Notes: generated by a model from the sequence alone, not told the origin. A stretch of 64,000 bases of DNA from Lachancea thermotolerans CBS 6340 (GCF_000142805.1 NC_013080.1:620001-684000); one strand, 5' to 3'. Positions 30,799-40,924 are shown, numbered from the stretch's first letter. Translations and numbers: made by a program.

Positions 30799-32313
30799 AT
30801 GTCATCTTGCGTATTTATACTTGATGAGCAACTCAACCCACTCATACTCCGAAACCTCAAGTCAATAGCTCACCCAGAGTGGTATGCTTTGTATTTCAAG
30901 AGGGTGCATCCACAATCACGAGGCCCTGTGATATACTCAAAAGGTATTATATACATTTACATCCTCCGGGATGGATTATACTTTGTGTCCGTGAGCAATG
31001 GGGGTCTAAGGTTCAACTTGATGGGAATATTGGCGTACCTGAACGACTTCCACGCCCTCCTGGTGAAATACCTGAAGGTCAATAAAGTTGACCGCACAGG
31101 AATCATAGACAACTTCAACTTGATTTATGAACTTTTTGATGAAAGTCTCGATTATGGTATACCGCAGCTGACTGACTACAACATAATACGTGACTCCATC
31201 AAGATTGAGGCCAACGTTCCTAAAGTGCCCTCAAATTCGCAGGCAGACAGTGACGAGGAAAGTGGCCCCGAGATACTCCAATCGAAGGAAAACAAAGACA
31301 AAGCCGATATACACGGGTTCCGAGATGATGAGCAGTATATCAATAGCTTTGTTCTTCGCACAACTACACAAGCCATCTCGTGGAGACCCAAAGGGATATA
31401 CTACACCAAAAATGAACTATTTGTTGACATTATTGAGCGTCAGTCATACCTAATGGATTTCAAAAACTCGCAGGTTCGTCAAACTTTTGTTTATGGAAAA
31501 ATAAACTGTCGATCTTACCTTTCCGGCATGCCAATAGTTCGTGTTTGCATCAACAAGATGCTTAAGGATAAAGACCTCTTTTTAGGATCTTCGAAATTTC
31601 ACCAATGCGTATCATTGGAATCTCTTAGTTCACAAGATTATATCGAATTCATTCCTCCAGATGGTGACTTTCAACTGTGCGAGTACAAACTCAAGCGCCA
31701 TATAAACGACTCTCCCATTATAAAATTGATAGACTACAAGATTAATGAACGCCAAAAAAAGCATAGGCTGCATCTTTCGGTAACGATTCAACCACATTTC
31801 AAGGCGCAAAACTCGGCGACTGCTTTGAAAATTCACATTCCCACACGAGACCTTTTCCAAAATTATAAAATTGATTTGACGAAGGCTCCAAGGTTCAAAT
31901 GCGATCATGGCTCAGTATTCTTCAATCTGTCCGATGAGTTGCTTTTATGGGATGCTCAAGGCATCAAGGGAGGACACGGAGAAACCAGTTATTCAATGCA
32001 TGTCGAGTTTGCCTTGTTTGACGAGGAAGAACATGCAAGAAAGCTCGAACAAATCAAGAAGTCGATGGACCCCCCGCCTTTACGAGAAGGCGCCCATTTA
32101 GAAGAACTTTATGCCCAAGTTAAAAGTAACAAAGAAGGGAAGGGGCAATTTCAATCAAACGCGATCACCGCTGAATTTGAGGTACCCTATTACACATCCA
32201 GCGGCCTTCGAGTCGAGTACCTCAAAATTTCAGAAGAGAATCTGAAATACCAATCATTCTCGTGGGTAAGGTACAAAACAATAAACGATACAGAGTATGC
32301 TTACCAGGTCTGA
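30799..32313 (+). CDS. APM2: AP-1-type mu adaptin Apm2
   Basis: 504 residues (S. cerevisiae Apm2/YHL019C, 605, is longer). Mu subunits select cargo in clathrin adaptor complexes; Apm2 forms an alternative AP-1 complex. The N-terminal longin-like domain (about residues 1-140, MSSCVFILDEQLNPLILRNL) is followed by a linker and the mu-homology domain (about 195-504, starting SWRPKGIYYTKNELFVDIIERQ, ending at a typical SFSWVRYKT strand). The lower similarity to Apm1 and the position before OPI1, as in YHL019C-YHL020C, support APM2. Divergent from the pterin dehydratase-like gene, with starts 95 bp apart. Confidence 0.92.
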   Translation: MSSCVFILDEQLNPLILRNLKSIAHPEWYALYFKRVHPQSRGPVIYSKGIIYIYILRDGLYFVSVSNGGLRFNLMGILAYLNDFHALLVKYLKVNKVDRTGIIDNFNLIYELFDESLDYGIPQLTDYNIIRDSIKIEANVPKVPSNSQADSDEESGPEILQSKENKDKADIHGFRDDEQYINSFVLRTTTQAISWRPKGIYYTKNELFVDIIERQSYLMDFKNSQVRQTFVYGKINCRSYLSGMPIVRVCINKMLKDKDLFLGSSKFHQCVSLESLSSQDYIEFIPPDGDFQLCEYKLKRHINDSPIIKLIDYKINERQKKHRLHLSVTIQPHFKAQNSATALKIHIPTRDLFQNYKIDLTKAPRFKCDHGSVFFNLSDELLLWDAQGIKGGHGETSYSMHVEFALFDEEEHARKLEQIKKSMDPPPLREGAHLEELYAQVKSNKEGKGQFQSNAITAEFEVPYYTSSGLRVEYLKISEENLKYQSFSWVRYKTINDTEYAYQV

Positions 32314-32425
32314 ATTTTCGAAGATCAAACTTAATGTATGAATATAGTTATGCTTAGTATTTAATGGTAGTTTTGGGCGAGCTTCAGTCACTTAAAGTGA
32401 TTTAAATCCCAACGGAGGCTATAGT

Positions 32426-33796
32426 TTACTTACTCAGCTTTTCGAGAATTTCAACCTTACTCCGAAGAATCCGGCTTTCATTCTCAGCTTTGATATTCGA
32501 CTCAGTTTGTATTTCTCCACGGGCCACTTCGATTTCAAGCCTCTTTTCCTCTAGTACTTCGGTCTGGAAACGCTGCAAAATTGCTGACCATTGGTGCATC
32601 GTACGGTTCACCCCAAGGACAAGTCCCAAAGCAGCCAAAGAGCCCATTGAGTATGCACTGAATTGACCAGATAAGACACCTAAGACCGAACAAAGAATCA
32701 ACGGAAGTTGAAACTTGAAAAATTGCTGATAAATGAACTTATTAATCACCTTATGCATCGCATTGGCCCTTTGGTGCAAGCGATTCATGTCCCATACCGG
32801 AGGCGAAGACAAAGGGAGATTCAGTCTTCCCCGAATATGATTGATTTTTTCCGTCAGATCGGAAGTCCTTGATAAATCACACATTTCCCTTAGTTTTAAT
32901 TCTAGCTGGCTTTCAGAATATGTGTGGAGCTTATAGACAGAGAGCTGGCCGTGCACAAACTGCTTCAAGCGCGGCTTGAGTTGGGATTGAAGAGCCGAAT
33001 GTGCCTTATACGCCCAATTGTCAATTTCTCCATCGATGGTTTTTTTTTCGGTGAGGTGTTGAGAATACTTAGAAATAGAAGTGTCAGTCTCATAGATATT
33101 TTTGATCACAGCATGCTTAAGGCGCTCCATTATGTGATTCTTGTCACAAAGCTGCGATTCAAGCAGCTGTGTAATGTAAAGGAAGTTAGAAGATTCGAGG
33201 TCTTTCAAATATTCGGTGACATTGGACTTGCTTTGAATGAGCTTTCGCATGCCAGCTAGCGCTTTTTTGCAGTTGACCTCGCGTGTTCCCATGGGTGATT
33301 CTGAGTCCGTGTCGCTTATGGATAGCGTCGTCCAGACCATGGCCGGAAGGGCCTTTCCTAAACCCAAGTAAATGTGGCACCCATCATTAGCCGGGCTCAC
33401 TTCATCCATCTCCAACAATTCGATATCATGTTTCTGTAGCCAAGGCGAGGGGAGGGTATACAGAGTGCTTGAATTGTCCAGTCTGTGAACTTCTAGCGAT
33501 GCTCCGTATCGGATCAGTTTAGGGCCACGTTTTGAGTATCGTTGAGAAAACTGGTCATGCCAGTACTGGTCGTTACTATAGACGTCCGAAAGAAGTGCGC
33601 TCAAGAACGCAGATTGTCGCTGTGACTTTAACGACTGCAGAATCACTCCGCACCTTATTTTGTGATTAGCTTCATTTTTCAAAAGTGGAAGCTTATCGGG
33701 CACCTTATCCCCTGCCTTTGCATAGATCTCAGAAAGCCGCGACCAATTGCTGCTCAACCTCTTGCCAAGGCCATTCAACCTTAATCGCCAAGCCAT
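32426..33796 (-). CDS. Mitochondrial membrane protein, possibly Mmc1-like; no S. cerevisiae counterpart at this place
   Basis: 456 residues with a true ATG at 33796. The N-terminus (MAWRLRLNGLGKRLSSNWSRL) is basic and amphipathic, like a mitochondrial presequence. A mostly helical soluble part is followed by two close hydrophobic segments (about residues 362-378 and 382-397) and a charged coiled coil to the end. The last 100 residues, with 'KFIYQQFFKFQLPLILC' before the first helix and a short turn, recall the C-terminal domain of Mmc1-type fungal mitochondrial proteins from memory. That family link is tentative. It lies between APM2 (YHL019C) and OPI1 (YHL020C), which are adjacent in S. cerevisiae, so it was lost there or gained here. 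Confidence 0.72.
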   Translation of the reverse strand: MAWRLRLNGLGKRLSSNWSRLSEIYAKAGDKVPDKLPLLKNEANHKIRCGVILQSLKSQRQSAFLSALLSDVYSNDQYWHDQFSQRYSKRGPKLIRYGASLEVHRLDNSSTLYTLPSPWLQKHDIELLEMDEVSPANDGCHIYLGLGKALPAMVWTTLSISDTDSESPMGTREVNCKKALAGMRKLIQSKSNVTEYLKDLESSNFLYITQLLESQLCDKNHIMERLKHAVIKNIYETDTSISKYSQHLTEKKTIDGEIDNWAYKAHSALQSQLKPRLKQFVHGQLSVYKLHTYSESQLELKLREMCDLSRTSDLTEKINHIRGRLNLPLSSPPVWDMNRLHQRANAMHKVINKFIYQQFFKFQLPLILCSVLGVLSGQFSAYSMGSLAALGLVLGVNRTMHQWSAILQRFQTEVLEEKRLEIEVARGEIQTESNIKAENESRILRSKVEILEKLSK

Positions 33797-33991
33797 TGGT
33801 TAATGAAGATATATCAACCATATACTCGAGTACTCTTTTGTTGATGCCATTAACGACCTAAAGCTAAGAAAAATTTTGGAGCGCGATGCCCTGTATCATC
33901 ATATTTATTGCATTAGAGAAGCAAATCTATCAAAACAAGAGGAACATCTTCATAGGCTGTGCGAAGAGCGGAGTGCTAATAAGAAGGTGAA

Positions 33992-35125
33992 ATGGGCAAT
34001 GTAAATGCTAAGACTGAATACAAAGAGGAGGGTATTCCTCAGGACATCGCGCTCGCAGTTGAAGCTTTGAGAGATTTACGGAATTCACATGGACGGGGGC
34101 AGCGCGACACGCTTCTCGATAAAGTTAGGTCGAACACGCTGATCAATAATGCCGTGCGGGTATATGAGCAAAGCAAAAATCAATATCCAAAGTTTCGAAA
34201 GGGAGCTGAGATCGTCGAGCGGAAGGCGTTAATACCGATGGTAAAGCGGCTCGAGGAGACCAGTAATAAATGGAAGAATCGGAGCAAGCGTAGCCACGAG
34301 GAAGAAGAAGACGAGGAGGAAGGAAGCCAAAGTGACGAAGATTACTGTGAGCAAGACGAATATGACGAGGAATCGGACAATTTTATGGATCGCGCAACAG
34401 CTGTAAATGATGAGGTTTTGCTGGTGGACGAGAGGCTCTGCCGGAAAAGGACTTCGAAAAGACAGAAGATTTCTAATGCCATAGCGAAATCGAAAGTGAA
34501 TCTGAAAGGTTACCAGCTCGACATGTCGATCGAATCGAAGAAGCGTCTTGTGACATGTTTACATTTGCTGAAACTAGCCAACTATCAGCTATCTAACCGA
34601 GTTGGATTTTTGCAAAATTTGGTATTCAAGGAGCAACAACTACGGCGCGGCAGGTTACGCGGCCATGATATCGATAGCGATGAGGAAGAGGAGTTTTATG
34701 ACGCCTCAGACAGTATTGACGAACAGTCAAATGTCGTCAAAATGGAGATCGTGAGAACTGTCAAGAAAGTGTACACCCTGATATCCAAATTTACCGGCAA
34801 CTCGCTGCCAGAGCCGGCGCGCACCCAAGTGCGAGAGTCGCTGCTGAAGTTACCCATGAACTGGACCTCAACAATGAACTCTGAGAACTTAGCCAGATAT
34901 ACTAATTCGAAAGGCGTGAGCCCGAATGGCAAGGTTTTGATTTTGGCTAAAGAGAGCTTGGGCATGGTGCACAACGTTATGAATGTGGTTGATAGCACCC
35001 TCGGAAAAGCTGAGGAGTGGGTTAAACAAAAGCAGGAGATCAAAGAGCTTTTAAAGGAACAGTTCCTTGACAGCAGATTACGTGAAAAGGTTAAGAAACA
35101 AATGTCTGAAGAAAAAGAAATATAG
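33992..35125 (+). CDS. OPI1: Phospholipid-synthesis repressor Opi1
   Basis: 377 residues (S. cerevisiae Opi1/YHL020C, 404). Opi1 represses UASINO genes by binding Ino2 and is held at the ER by phosphatidic acid and Scs2. The conserved block LDMSIESKKRLVTCLHLLKLAN with its leucine repeat spans about residues 176-213. An FFAT motif for Scs2, EFYDASD, is at 234-240, with Tyr and Asp at positions where yeast has Phe and Glu. The activator-interaction region (NGKVLILAKESLGMV.., about 315-350) is intact. The long Gln tracts of S. cerevisiae Opi1 are absent. Convergent with VPS24, 17 bp between stop codons. Confidence 0.95.
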   Translation: MGNVNAKTEYKEEGIPQDIALAVEALRDLRNSHGRGQRDTLLDKVRSNTLINNAVRVYEQSKNQYPKFRKGAEIVERKALIPMVKRLEETSNKWKNRSKRSHEEEEDEEEGSQSDEDYCEQDEYDEESDNFMDRATAVNDEVLLVDERLCRKRTSKRQKISNAIAKSKVNLKGYQLDMSIESKKRLVTCLHLLKLANYQLSNRVGFLQNLVFKEQQLRRGRLRGHDIDSDEEEEFYDASDSIDEQSNVVKMEIVRTVKKVYTLISKFTGNSLPEPARTQVRESLLKLPMNWTSTMNSENLARYTNSKGVSPNGKVLILAKESLGMVHNVMNVVDSTLGKAEEWVKQKQEIKELLKEQFLDSRLREKVKKQMSEEKEI

Positions 35126-35142
35126 TATACACTCACAGTTGT

Positions 35143-35811
35143 CTAGTTTTGTAACGCTTTAAGGCGCTCCCGCATTTCGTTCAGCATGTTATCGGCTTCG
35201 TCGTCAATCTTGTCGTCCGGCACAATCTCCTCTTCCTTTCCTGGTAATTCGTCGGCAGGGATGTCGTCGAGCTCGTCCAGCTTAGAGGAGGTGTACTGAT
35301 CTACAATTTTCTTGACTTCTCGTTCCGCCTCCTCTTCCATGTCTTCGTCCTCTGTTGCCATTTCCATGGTATCATCAATCATCTCACTGATAAGACCGCT
35401 TTTAACCAGTTCCTTCTCGAGCTCCATCATGGAAGATTGCAGGTATGGTAGGCGCACCAATGAGTTGATCTCGCGCATTAGTCCAGCAGAAAGAGCCATA
35501 TTTTCTTGCAGACTCTGCATTCTGAAGGCCTCGTCAATCTTCATACCAACAGACTGCAGTTGTGCTTTAGAAGTATACATGCGCTTGTACTGCTTATTGA
35601 TTTGGTAAAGCTCACGAGCATATATCCGTACTGATCTTGTGTCATTTTGCTTAGCAGAACGTTTGATTAGGGCCTGTGTTTTACTCTGAAGTGCGTTCAA
35701 TTCTCTCAAAGATTTATCTAACGACCTTCCATTTCTTCTCACAAGCGTGCGGATCTTACGATGTTGTTCTTTGGGATCTGGTCCCCAAATAGCTTTCTTT
35801 AAGTAGTCCAT
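35143..35811 (-). CDS. VPS24: ESCRT-III subunit Vps24
   Basis: 222 residues (S. cerevisiae Vps24/YKL041W, 224; human CHMP3). It polymerises with Snf7 and Vps2 on endosomes to form multivesicular bodies. The N-terminal half is basic and helical (MDYLKKAIWGPDPKEQHRKI), the C-terminal half acidic (EMATEDEDMEEEAE), and the end DNMLNEMRERLKAL is a MIT-interacting motif for Vps4. Convergent with OPI1. Confidence 0.96.
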   Translation of the reverse strand: MDYLKKAIWGPDPKEQHRKIRTLVRRNGRSLDKSLRELNALQSKTQALIKRSAKQNDTRSVRIYARELYQINKQYKRMYTSKAQLQSVGMKIDEAFRMQSLQENMALSAGLMREINSLVRLPYLQSSMMELEKELVKSGLISEMIDDTMEMATEDEDMEEEAEREVKKIVDQYTSSKLDELDDIPADELPGKEEEIVPDDKIDDEADNMLNEMRERLKALQN

Positions 35812-36926
35812 CTACTTCTGCTTCAACTTGTTGTGAGAACTCCTGCCCATTAACGGATTCGCAGGAGGTAGTTCTAACGATTTAGTGAGTGGTCCCTCTA
35901 TTGAAGCTTAAAAAGAGATCTATTTTAGCTCGCCAACGATCGGGGCACCTACTTTCATTCGAAGTCTCTAGGGGAATCGTCAATGTCATTACTTGACGGT
36001 ATTCTTGTTTTGGATTGTGTTTCGTACAATACTACATGTTTCCCCGACAGTGTGCAGTTCGAACCATTACTTAGGCATCAGCCATCGAGCTCAAAAAACG
36101 TCGAGTGAGCTAATTGATTGGACTCAATGGCTTCAAATTTCCCAGCCTCAGAAGCTGTATTGCAACCTATGAGCTTCATGTTTCCCAGATTTGCTACGTA
36201 TGGCCAGGTTTCGTGAGTACCACCTTACTCTTACTACCAATATAAGACATCAAAATGAGGCGCTCAAGCTCAACAAAATAGTGATGTCTAACGGTTTTAA
36301 AGCAGTTTTATTTTATGATTAGTGAAAGTGATTGGTACAATACAGTCTTTCGCTATTTCAGGGATGGTTTGAATTGCCTCAAGGGTTGAACCTGATGATA
36401 TTTGCGTAATTTACAGAAAACAGCGTAACACGCTTCAGAACTTAAATAAAAAAAAATTGTCCGAAGAAAAGTTTGGAACGCACGCGAAATCCGACTGGTT
36501 GCCAATGCCAGCTTATGGCGCCCTAGAATTATCGGACATACCGAGCTTAATACTCTAACCTGTTATGTCATACATATATTATATGACACGGACTTAACTT
36601 TAACGTGCGCGCTGATAGAGGGCAGCATATCATATTAAAGCGCCTAGAGGCGTTCCGCACAAAGCGGAGAGACAGTGATACAATAAGAATTGTGCAGCAA
36701 GGGCTATTCAAGAAATGGCTGATGAAAATTCACCAGTCACCTGTCATGGTGGAAGAAGGTTGCCTCAAGACTATGTTTGCGCGATAAATTCTCTATTGGC
36801 CACCTAGAGCTTTCCGGTACAATACAGTAAGTCCAAGTTTAGAGATTTATGATTATCTATCATGCCGAAGACTGAAACATTAACACAGGATATGTAACTA
36901 TATTCACTTAAATCTTCTCGTAACAT
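35812..36926. other. 1.1-kb intergenic region upstream of VPS24 and the tRNA-Glu
   Basis: No supportable gene. A short reading frame of 29 codons from the ATG at 36127 is followed by GTGAGT and a possible branch and acceptor, but the joined peptide would be about 33 residues and I do not recognise it. A 13-nt direct repeat, GGTACAATACAGT, occurs at 36334-36346 and 36816-36828. Between about 36560 and 36790 several short hairpins are close together. This is also the junction of the YHL and YMR blocks. Confidence 0.5.
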
Positions 36927-36998
36927 TCCGATATGGTGTAACGGCTATCACACCTCGCTTTCACCGTGGAGACCCGGGTTCGACTCCCGGTATCGGAG
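36927..36998 (+). tRNA. tRNA-Glu (TTC)
   Basis: 72-nt tRNA with acceptor arms TCCGATA and TATCGGA, discriminator G, anticodon TTC in loop CTTTCAC, and T arm CCGGG-TTCGACT-CCCGG. It closely follows the yeast tRNA-Glu(UUC) sequence. The anticodon stem CCTCG/CGTGG (36953-36957 with 36965-36969) contains one T-T mismatch at its middle position, where S. cerevisiae has A-T. No intron. Confidence 0.93.
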
Positions 36999-37000
36999 AA

Positions 37001-37005
37001 TTTTT
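37001..37005 (+). terminator. RNA polymerase III terminator of tRNA-Glu
   Basis: T5 run three bases after the discriminator base. Confidence 0.75.
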
Positions 37006-37234
37006 GAATCATTTCATTATTTTTGGTCGCCCGCTCCGGCCACCAACTTTGGCGCTGCCCTTTTCTGCTCTCAGAATAAATGTCATGCGCTCGGCGAGAT
37101 TATTGCCTCTAGGATTTCAAGATCATAATTTCAAAGAATTAACGAAGTTCAAAAGTTGTAAAAAATTTACATTTTTCGAGTCATCTTCAAAAAGCTCGAC
37201 CAAATCACGCAATCTTACTGAATATCTGACTACG

Positions 37235-40200
37235 ATGGATGCGCAAGCTACCGACGCGGTTACTGTGTCGGTGAGACTGCCCCACCAAAAGCAGGAGGTT
37301 CAATTGAACCTGGTGAAGTCCTCAAGCGTCCAAGTTGTTGCCGACATTTTGCAGTTTTCGCCATCATCAAGATGCTTGACAAATCTTGAACTCTTTCAGA
37401 AAAGCCAGAAACTCACTGGTGATGAGATCCTGAAAAACTTGTCAAACTCTGATTCGCTTAAGCTGGATGTCAAGTTCAAGCCTTACACAGCAAGAGACGC
37501 ATTAAGGCATGTAACTTTGGTTCGCGACACAATTGGGTTTACGTCTGAGACCCAAGACGGCATCTCCGATTTTGCTATCTCCACTGGCTCTCAGATCTCT
37601 AGCATGCCTTTACGCCCCATAAAGAGCTCGCCCCCATTGAAAGGCGCGAACGGCGAGTCTTCAGCTTTCGAAATATCGGAAGAGGAAAAGAAAGACCTCC
37701 AACAAACAGTGAGGGATTCCTTGAGCAAGCGCCAAACTGTTAATGAAATTCTTAAGGCCAAATCGGGTATCATCACGCCCTGCCTTCGTTCCTTGGCATT
37801 GTCCGCTTACAACCCTGTTCCTCCATTTTACAGAACCAAAGGGCATTTGTTGTACTTGCATGTTATCACACTCGAAAACGAGGCATTTCATGTAACTGCA
37901 ACGTCTTCTGGCTTTTACGTTAACAAGTCGACATCCACTAAGTTCGATCCTAGTCCTAGAAGCGAAGGCGAAGTTCCAAAGGTTTCTCTTTTAGATTTGT
38001 TCTCGACTCATTCCAAGAAGTTCAAGGACCATCTCAGCAAACTCGAGAAGAAAGTTAGCTCTCTTGATTCCGTTTTCACCGCCAGACCCTCAACTACTTT
38101 CCTGGGCAAGCCTTGGTTAGTTTCGACTACTCCCTCCGGCGCAGGGCACCATAGTCGCCTGCAATTGAGCGAGGCTGATTTCAATACCGAGAGAAACTTC
38201 AATGATGAGTTCCAAGCGATCAAGGATATGACATCAAGTGACTTTCAATCTATCGTTGACACCGAAAAGCTGACCGCCAAAGTTTACCAAGAATTTACTG
38301 AAACAGCTGTTAAAGATGCAATGTCGATTTTTTACGATGATTTAGTTCCCATGAATCCCGAGGCGCCTAGCCGCGAGCATATTTATTTGAAGAACAACAT
38401 CTTTTACGCCTTTGTAGGAGATGTTAATGGAAATTACACCAAAGTTGGCGGTGATGCTGCAGCGTTTGCGGCGTCCAACCAAGACCTGCAGGCCGTTAAG
38501 CTATTGCACCGTGTCAGCCTGTCCGAGATTCATTATCTTCTGTGTGTGATAATTGACTTTGCAGGCCGGAGAGTCTTGGCTCAAACCCCAGTTCCGGGGC
38601 TTCTCAGCGCTATGGGCAGCGTGAATAAGAAAAACCCCGAGACGGATGAAATTATAACTGAGGATCTTGTCTCCGATGTCAATGTCGTTTATGGGCTAGA
38701 TGAGGCCACCGGCGAAGTTTTGTTTGATGAAGAATTTGATGAGGCATTAGAATCTTTCAGCAAAGTCTTCCATTTGAAGAACCACGAGGCGGGCTCAGCG
38801 AAAATCAAGTTCTCGTCGAACTCTAAGGGAATAGTAGGATCTGACAAGAGAAAGTATGTTTTAGACCTGGCCAACTCTCACCCGCTTGACTCGCAGTTCG
38901 CTAGAAAGTACTACGATAATGTACCTGAATCCCAGCGCTACCCTCACAGACAAACCTTGGTTCGCAACGAGCTCGTTGACAAGTGGTGGGCTAGCAAACT
39001 GGAAGGCTCTGATTTGACTTTTGAAAAAGCTTTCGACGAGAAATTGTTTGCGTTCAATCCGGATGCGTATATCAGAGAAGGCGTGGAAGATCCACTGGTC
39101 GAGGAGGTATCCAGCTATCTCACTAACGAAGTTTTGCCTAGCTTCGCCAAAGACTACGCTATCGGTAATCTGACTGCTCCATATGACGGTGACCACTTAA
39201 CAGACTCAATGCACAAAAATGGTATCAACATGCGGTACCTCGGCAAGTTGATTGAACTAGCTGAGAACGAATTGAAGGACCAAGTTGTTCAGCACCAATC
39301 AAAAACTTCTGAAGTTGCTGCTTCTAACGAAGAACACAAGAAATGGGAAAAGGATTACCTTATCAAAATCGAAAAGCTTATTAAAGAGAGACAAGCGAAA
39401 ATAAACAAACTTGTTCAAGAAGGTAAAGATATCCCTGAAGACTTGAAAGGAAACCTTAAACTTGACGAGAAAGACATTAGAAAGCCAACCAAGGGCAAGG
39501 CAGCGATTGTGAATAAAGACCAGCTAACTTGCTTGATCAAAGTTTCGCAGCTAGAAATCGCAGCTCGTTCTTTGAAGCACGTTCTAAGGGAGTACACCAA
39601 GGACTTGCCTATCCCAGTTCTACCGAGCGTTGTTGTCTACTTCTTTAATTTGTTGTTTGGCAGCTCATTCAATGAAACGCCCGAAGTCGAGATCGTGGAT
39701 AGCTTTTATGCGGGAAAGAGTTTTTCGTTTGCTAAGCTTTCTCGCCAAGGCCTTTTGAAGGAAATTTGCAACCAAGCTCAGCGTCGTTTTATCTACACTC
39801 TTCCAAATGATGTTGTCGAAGAATTTTGCAGTGGCGCTTTCCCGCTCATTAGAGCTATATCAAAAAAGTTTGGCATTCAATTCTTGAACAAAGAATACTT
39901 CTTTACACAAGAACAGTTCGAGAAGTTTTTGCAGTCTCAGGATAAGAAGACAAAGAGCAAAATTGAAGTTCCCAAAGCGACTTTTTCGGTTAATGACCTA
40001 GTTTTAATTCCTATCGTCAAAGATGGAGATTACAGGTCACTAACTGGAGACAATTTCTGGAATCAAGGCGCCGCCATTTTGAACGAGAAAGAGGCAGACG
40101 GCTTGGTGCTGTTGTCTCAAGCTTTGACCATAAAAGAGGAGGTCAATGGTGTCATTCATCACTCTGTTGCCGAGTCATACATGGCAATGTCAACGATATA

Positions 40201-40924
40201 TCATACTTTGAAGAGAATTCCAGAAGCTTTGACTTATTGTCGTAAGGCTTGTGCCATATATGAAAGAACTTGTGGTGTTGATTCTTTTGAGGTTCTCAGA
40301 TGCCTAACAAACTTGGCTATTTTGGAGATAAGTAACAAATGTCCTTCAAACGGTGCCTTAGTGTTGCAGAGAATCATGAATACCCTAGATGCTTTATGTG
40401 TTGCTATCCACCCTGCAGTAATCAACGCGTACACAATGTTGCAACAAGCATCTCTAGCCAGTAAGGAGCCAAAGCTAGCAATCGAGGTAATGAAAAAACT
40501 CTCAGAAACTATTCTCCAGATTGAAGATGGCGAACGCACTATTGCCTACGGTTATAATCAGTCTCGTTTGGGTGATCTTTATGCTACCTTGAACGATCTC
40601 AACGGTTCATTAAAAGCCATCACGGAAGCAAGAGAAGTTTTCCAAAGAGAATTGGGCTTGAATGATGAAACAACAGCGCAGTGCAACCAATGGGTCACTA
40701 GTATCGAAGCCTTGATGGAATCGCAGCTTCAACAGCGAAAGTTAACTCAGCAGCAGTCAACCGTGAACTCTTCCGGAACAGCAGCTAATAGAAAGCAAAA
40801 ACCTTCGAAGAAGCAAGAGGAGCCTAACCCAGAGCTCGCCAACAAGTCAGTCGACGAATTGTTAAGTTTCATCGAGGGCACAAAGCCCAAGAACTCCAAA
40901 GGTAAAAAGAAAAACAAAAAGTGA
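37235..40924 (+). CDS. CLU1: Clustered-mitochondria protein Clu1 (eIF3-associated, CLUH family)
   Basis: 1229 residues from the ATG at 37235 (MDAQATDAVTVSVRLP); S. cerevisiae Clu1 (YMR012W) has 1277. The frame continues 77 codons upstream from a TTG, almost into the tRNA, and is not used. Clu1 co-purifies with eIF3 and is needed for normal distribution of mitochondria; the CLUH family binds mRNAs for mitochondrial proteins. An N-terminal ubiquitin-like CLU_N domain is followed by the CLU domain (about residues 320-560), a helical middle, and TPR repeats (about 1000-1140), with a Lys-rich C-terminus. First gene of the YMR012-YMR022 block. Confidence 0.95.
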   Translation: MDAQATDAVTVSVRLPHQKQEVQLNLVKSSSVQVVADILQFSPSSRCLTNLELFQKSQKLTGDEILKNLSNSDSLKLDVKFKPYTARDALRHVTLVRDTIGFTSETQDGISDFAISTGSQISSMPLRPIKSSPPLKGANGESSAFEISEEEKKDLQQTVRDSLSKRQTVNEILKAKSGIITPCLRSLALSAYNPVPPFYRTKGHLLYLHVITLENEAFHVTATSSGFYVNKSTSTKFDPSPRSEGEVPKVSLLDLFSTHSKKFKDHLSKLEKKVSSLDSVFTARPSTTFLGKPWLVSTTPSGAGHHSRLQLSEADFNTERNFNDEFQAIKDMTSSDFQSIVDTEKLTAKVYQEFTETAVKDAMSIFYDDLVPMNPEAPSREHIYLKNNIFYAFVGDVNGNYTKVGGDAAAFAASNQDLQAVKLLHRVSLSEIHYLLCVIIDFAGRRVLAQTPVPGLLSAMGSVNKKNPETDEIITEDLVSDVNVVYGLDEATGEVLFDEEFDEALESFSKVFHLKNHEAGSAKIKFSSNSKGIVGSDKRKYVLDLANSHPLDSQFARKYYDNVPESQRYPHRQTLVRNELVDKWWASKLEGSDLTFEKAFDEKLFAFNPDAYIREGVEDPLVEEVSSYLTNEVLPSFAKDYAIGNLTAPYDGDHLTDSMHKNGINMRYLGKLIELAENELKDQVVQHQSKTSEVAASNEEHKKWEKDYLIKIEKLIKERQAKINKLVQEGKDIPEDLKGNLKLDEKDIRKPTKGKAAIVNKDQLTCLIKVSQLEIAARSLKHVLREYTKDLPIPVLPSVVVYFFNLLFGSSFNETPEVEIVDSFYAGKSFSFAKLSRQGLLKEICNQAQRRFIYTLPNDVVEEFCSGAFPLIRAISKKFGIQFLNKEYFFTQEQFEKFLQSQDKKTKSKIEVPKATFSVNDLVLIPIVKDGDYRSLTGDNFWNQGAAILNEKEADGLVLLSQALTIKEEVNGVIHHSVAESYMAMSTIYHTLKRIPEALTYCRKACAIYERTCGVDSFEVLRCLTNLAILEISNKCPSNGALVLQRIMNTLDALCVAIHPAVINAYTMLQQASLASKEPKLAIEVMKKLSETILQIEDGERTIAYGYNQSRLGDLYATLNDLNGSLKAITEAREVFQRELGLNDETTAQCNQWVTSIEALMESQLQQRKLTQQQSTVNSSGTAANRKQKPSKKQEEPNPELANKSVDELLSFIEGTKPKNSKGKKKNKK

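Noticed and set aside
36127-36320. Possible tiny two-exon gene (ATG at 36127, GTGAGT donor, GTCTAAC branch, AAAGCAG acceptor)
   Set aside because: The product would be about 33 residues with no known family, and such signals occur by chance.
37004-37234. N-terminal extension of CLU1 from a TTG beside the tRNA
   Set aside because: Not an ATG, overlaps the tRNA terminator region, and lacks homology; ATG at 37235 fits the family.
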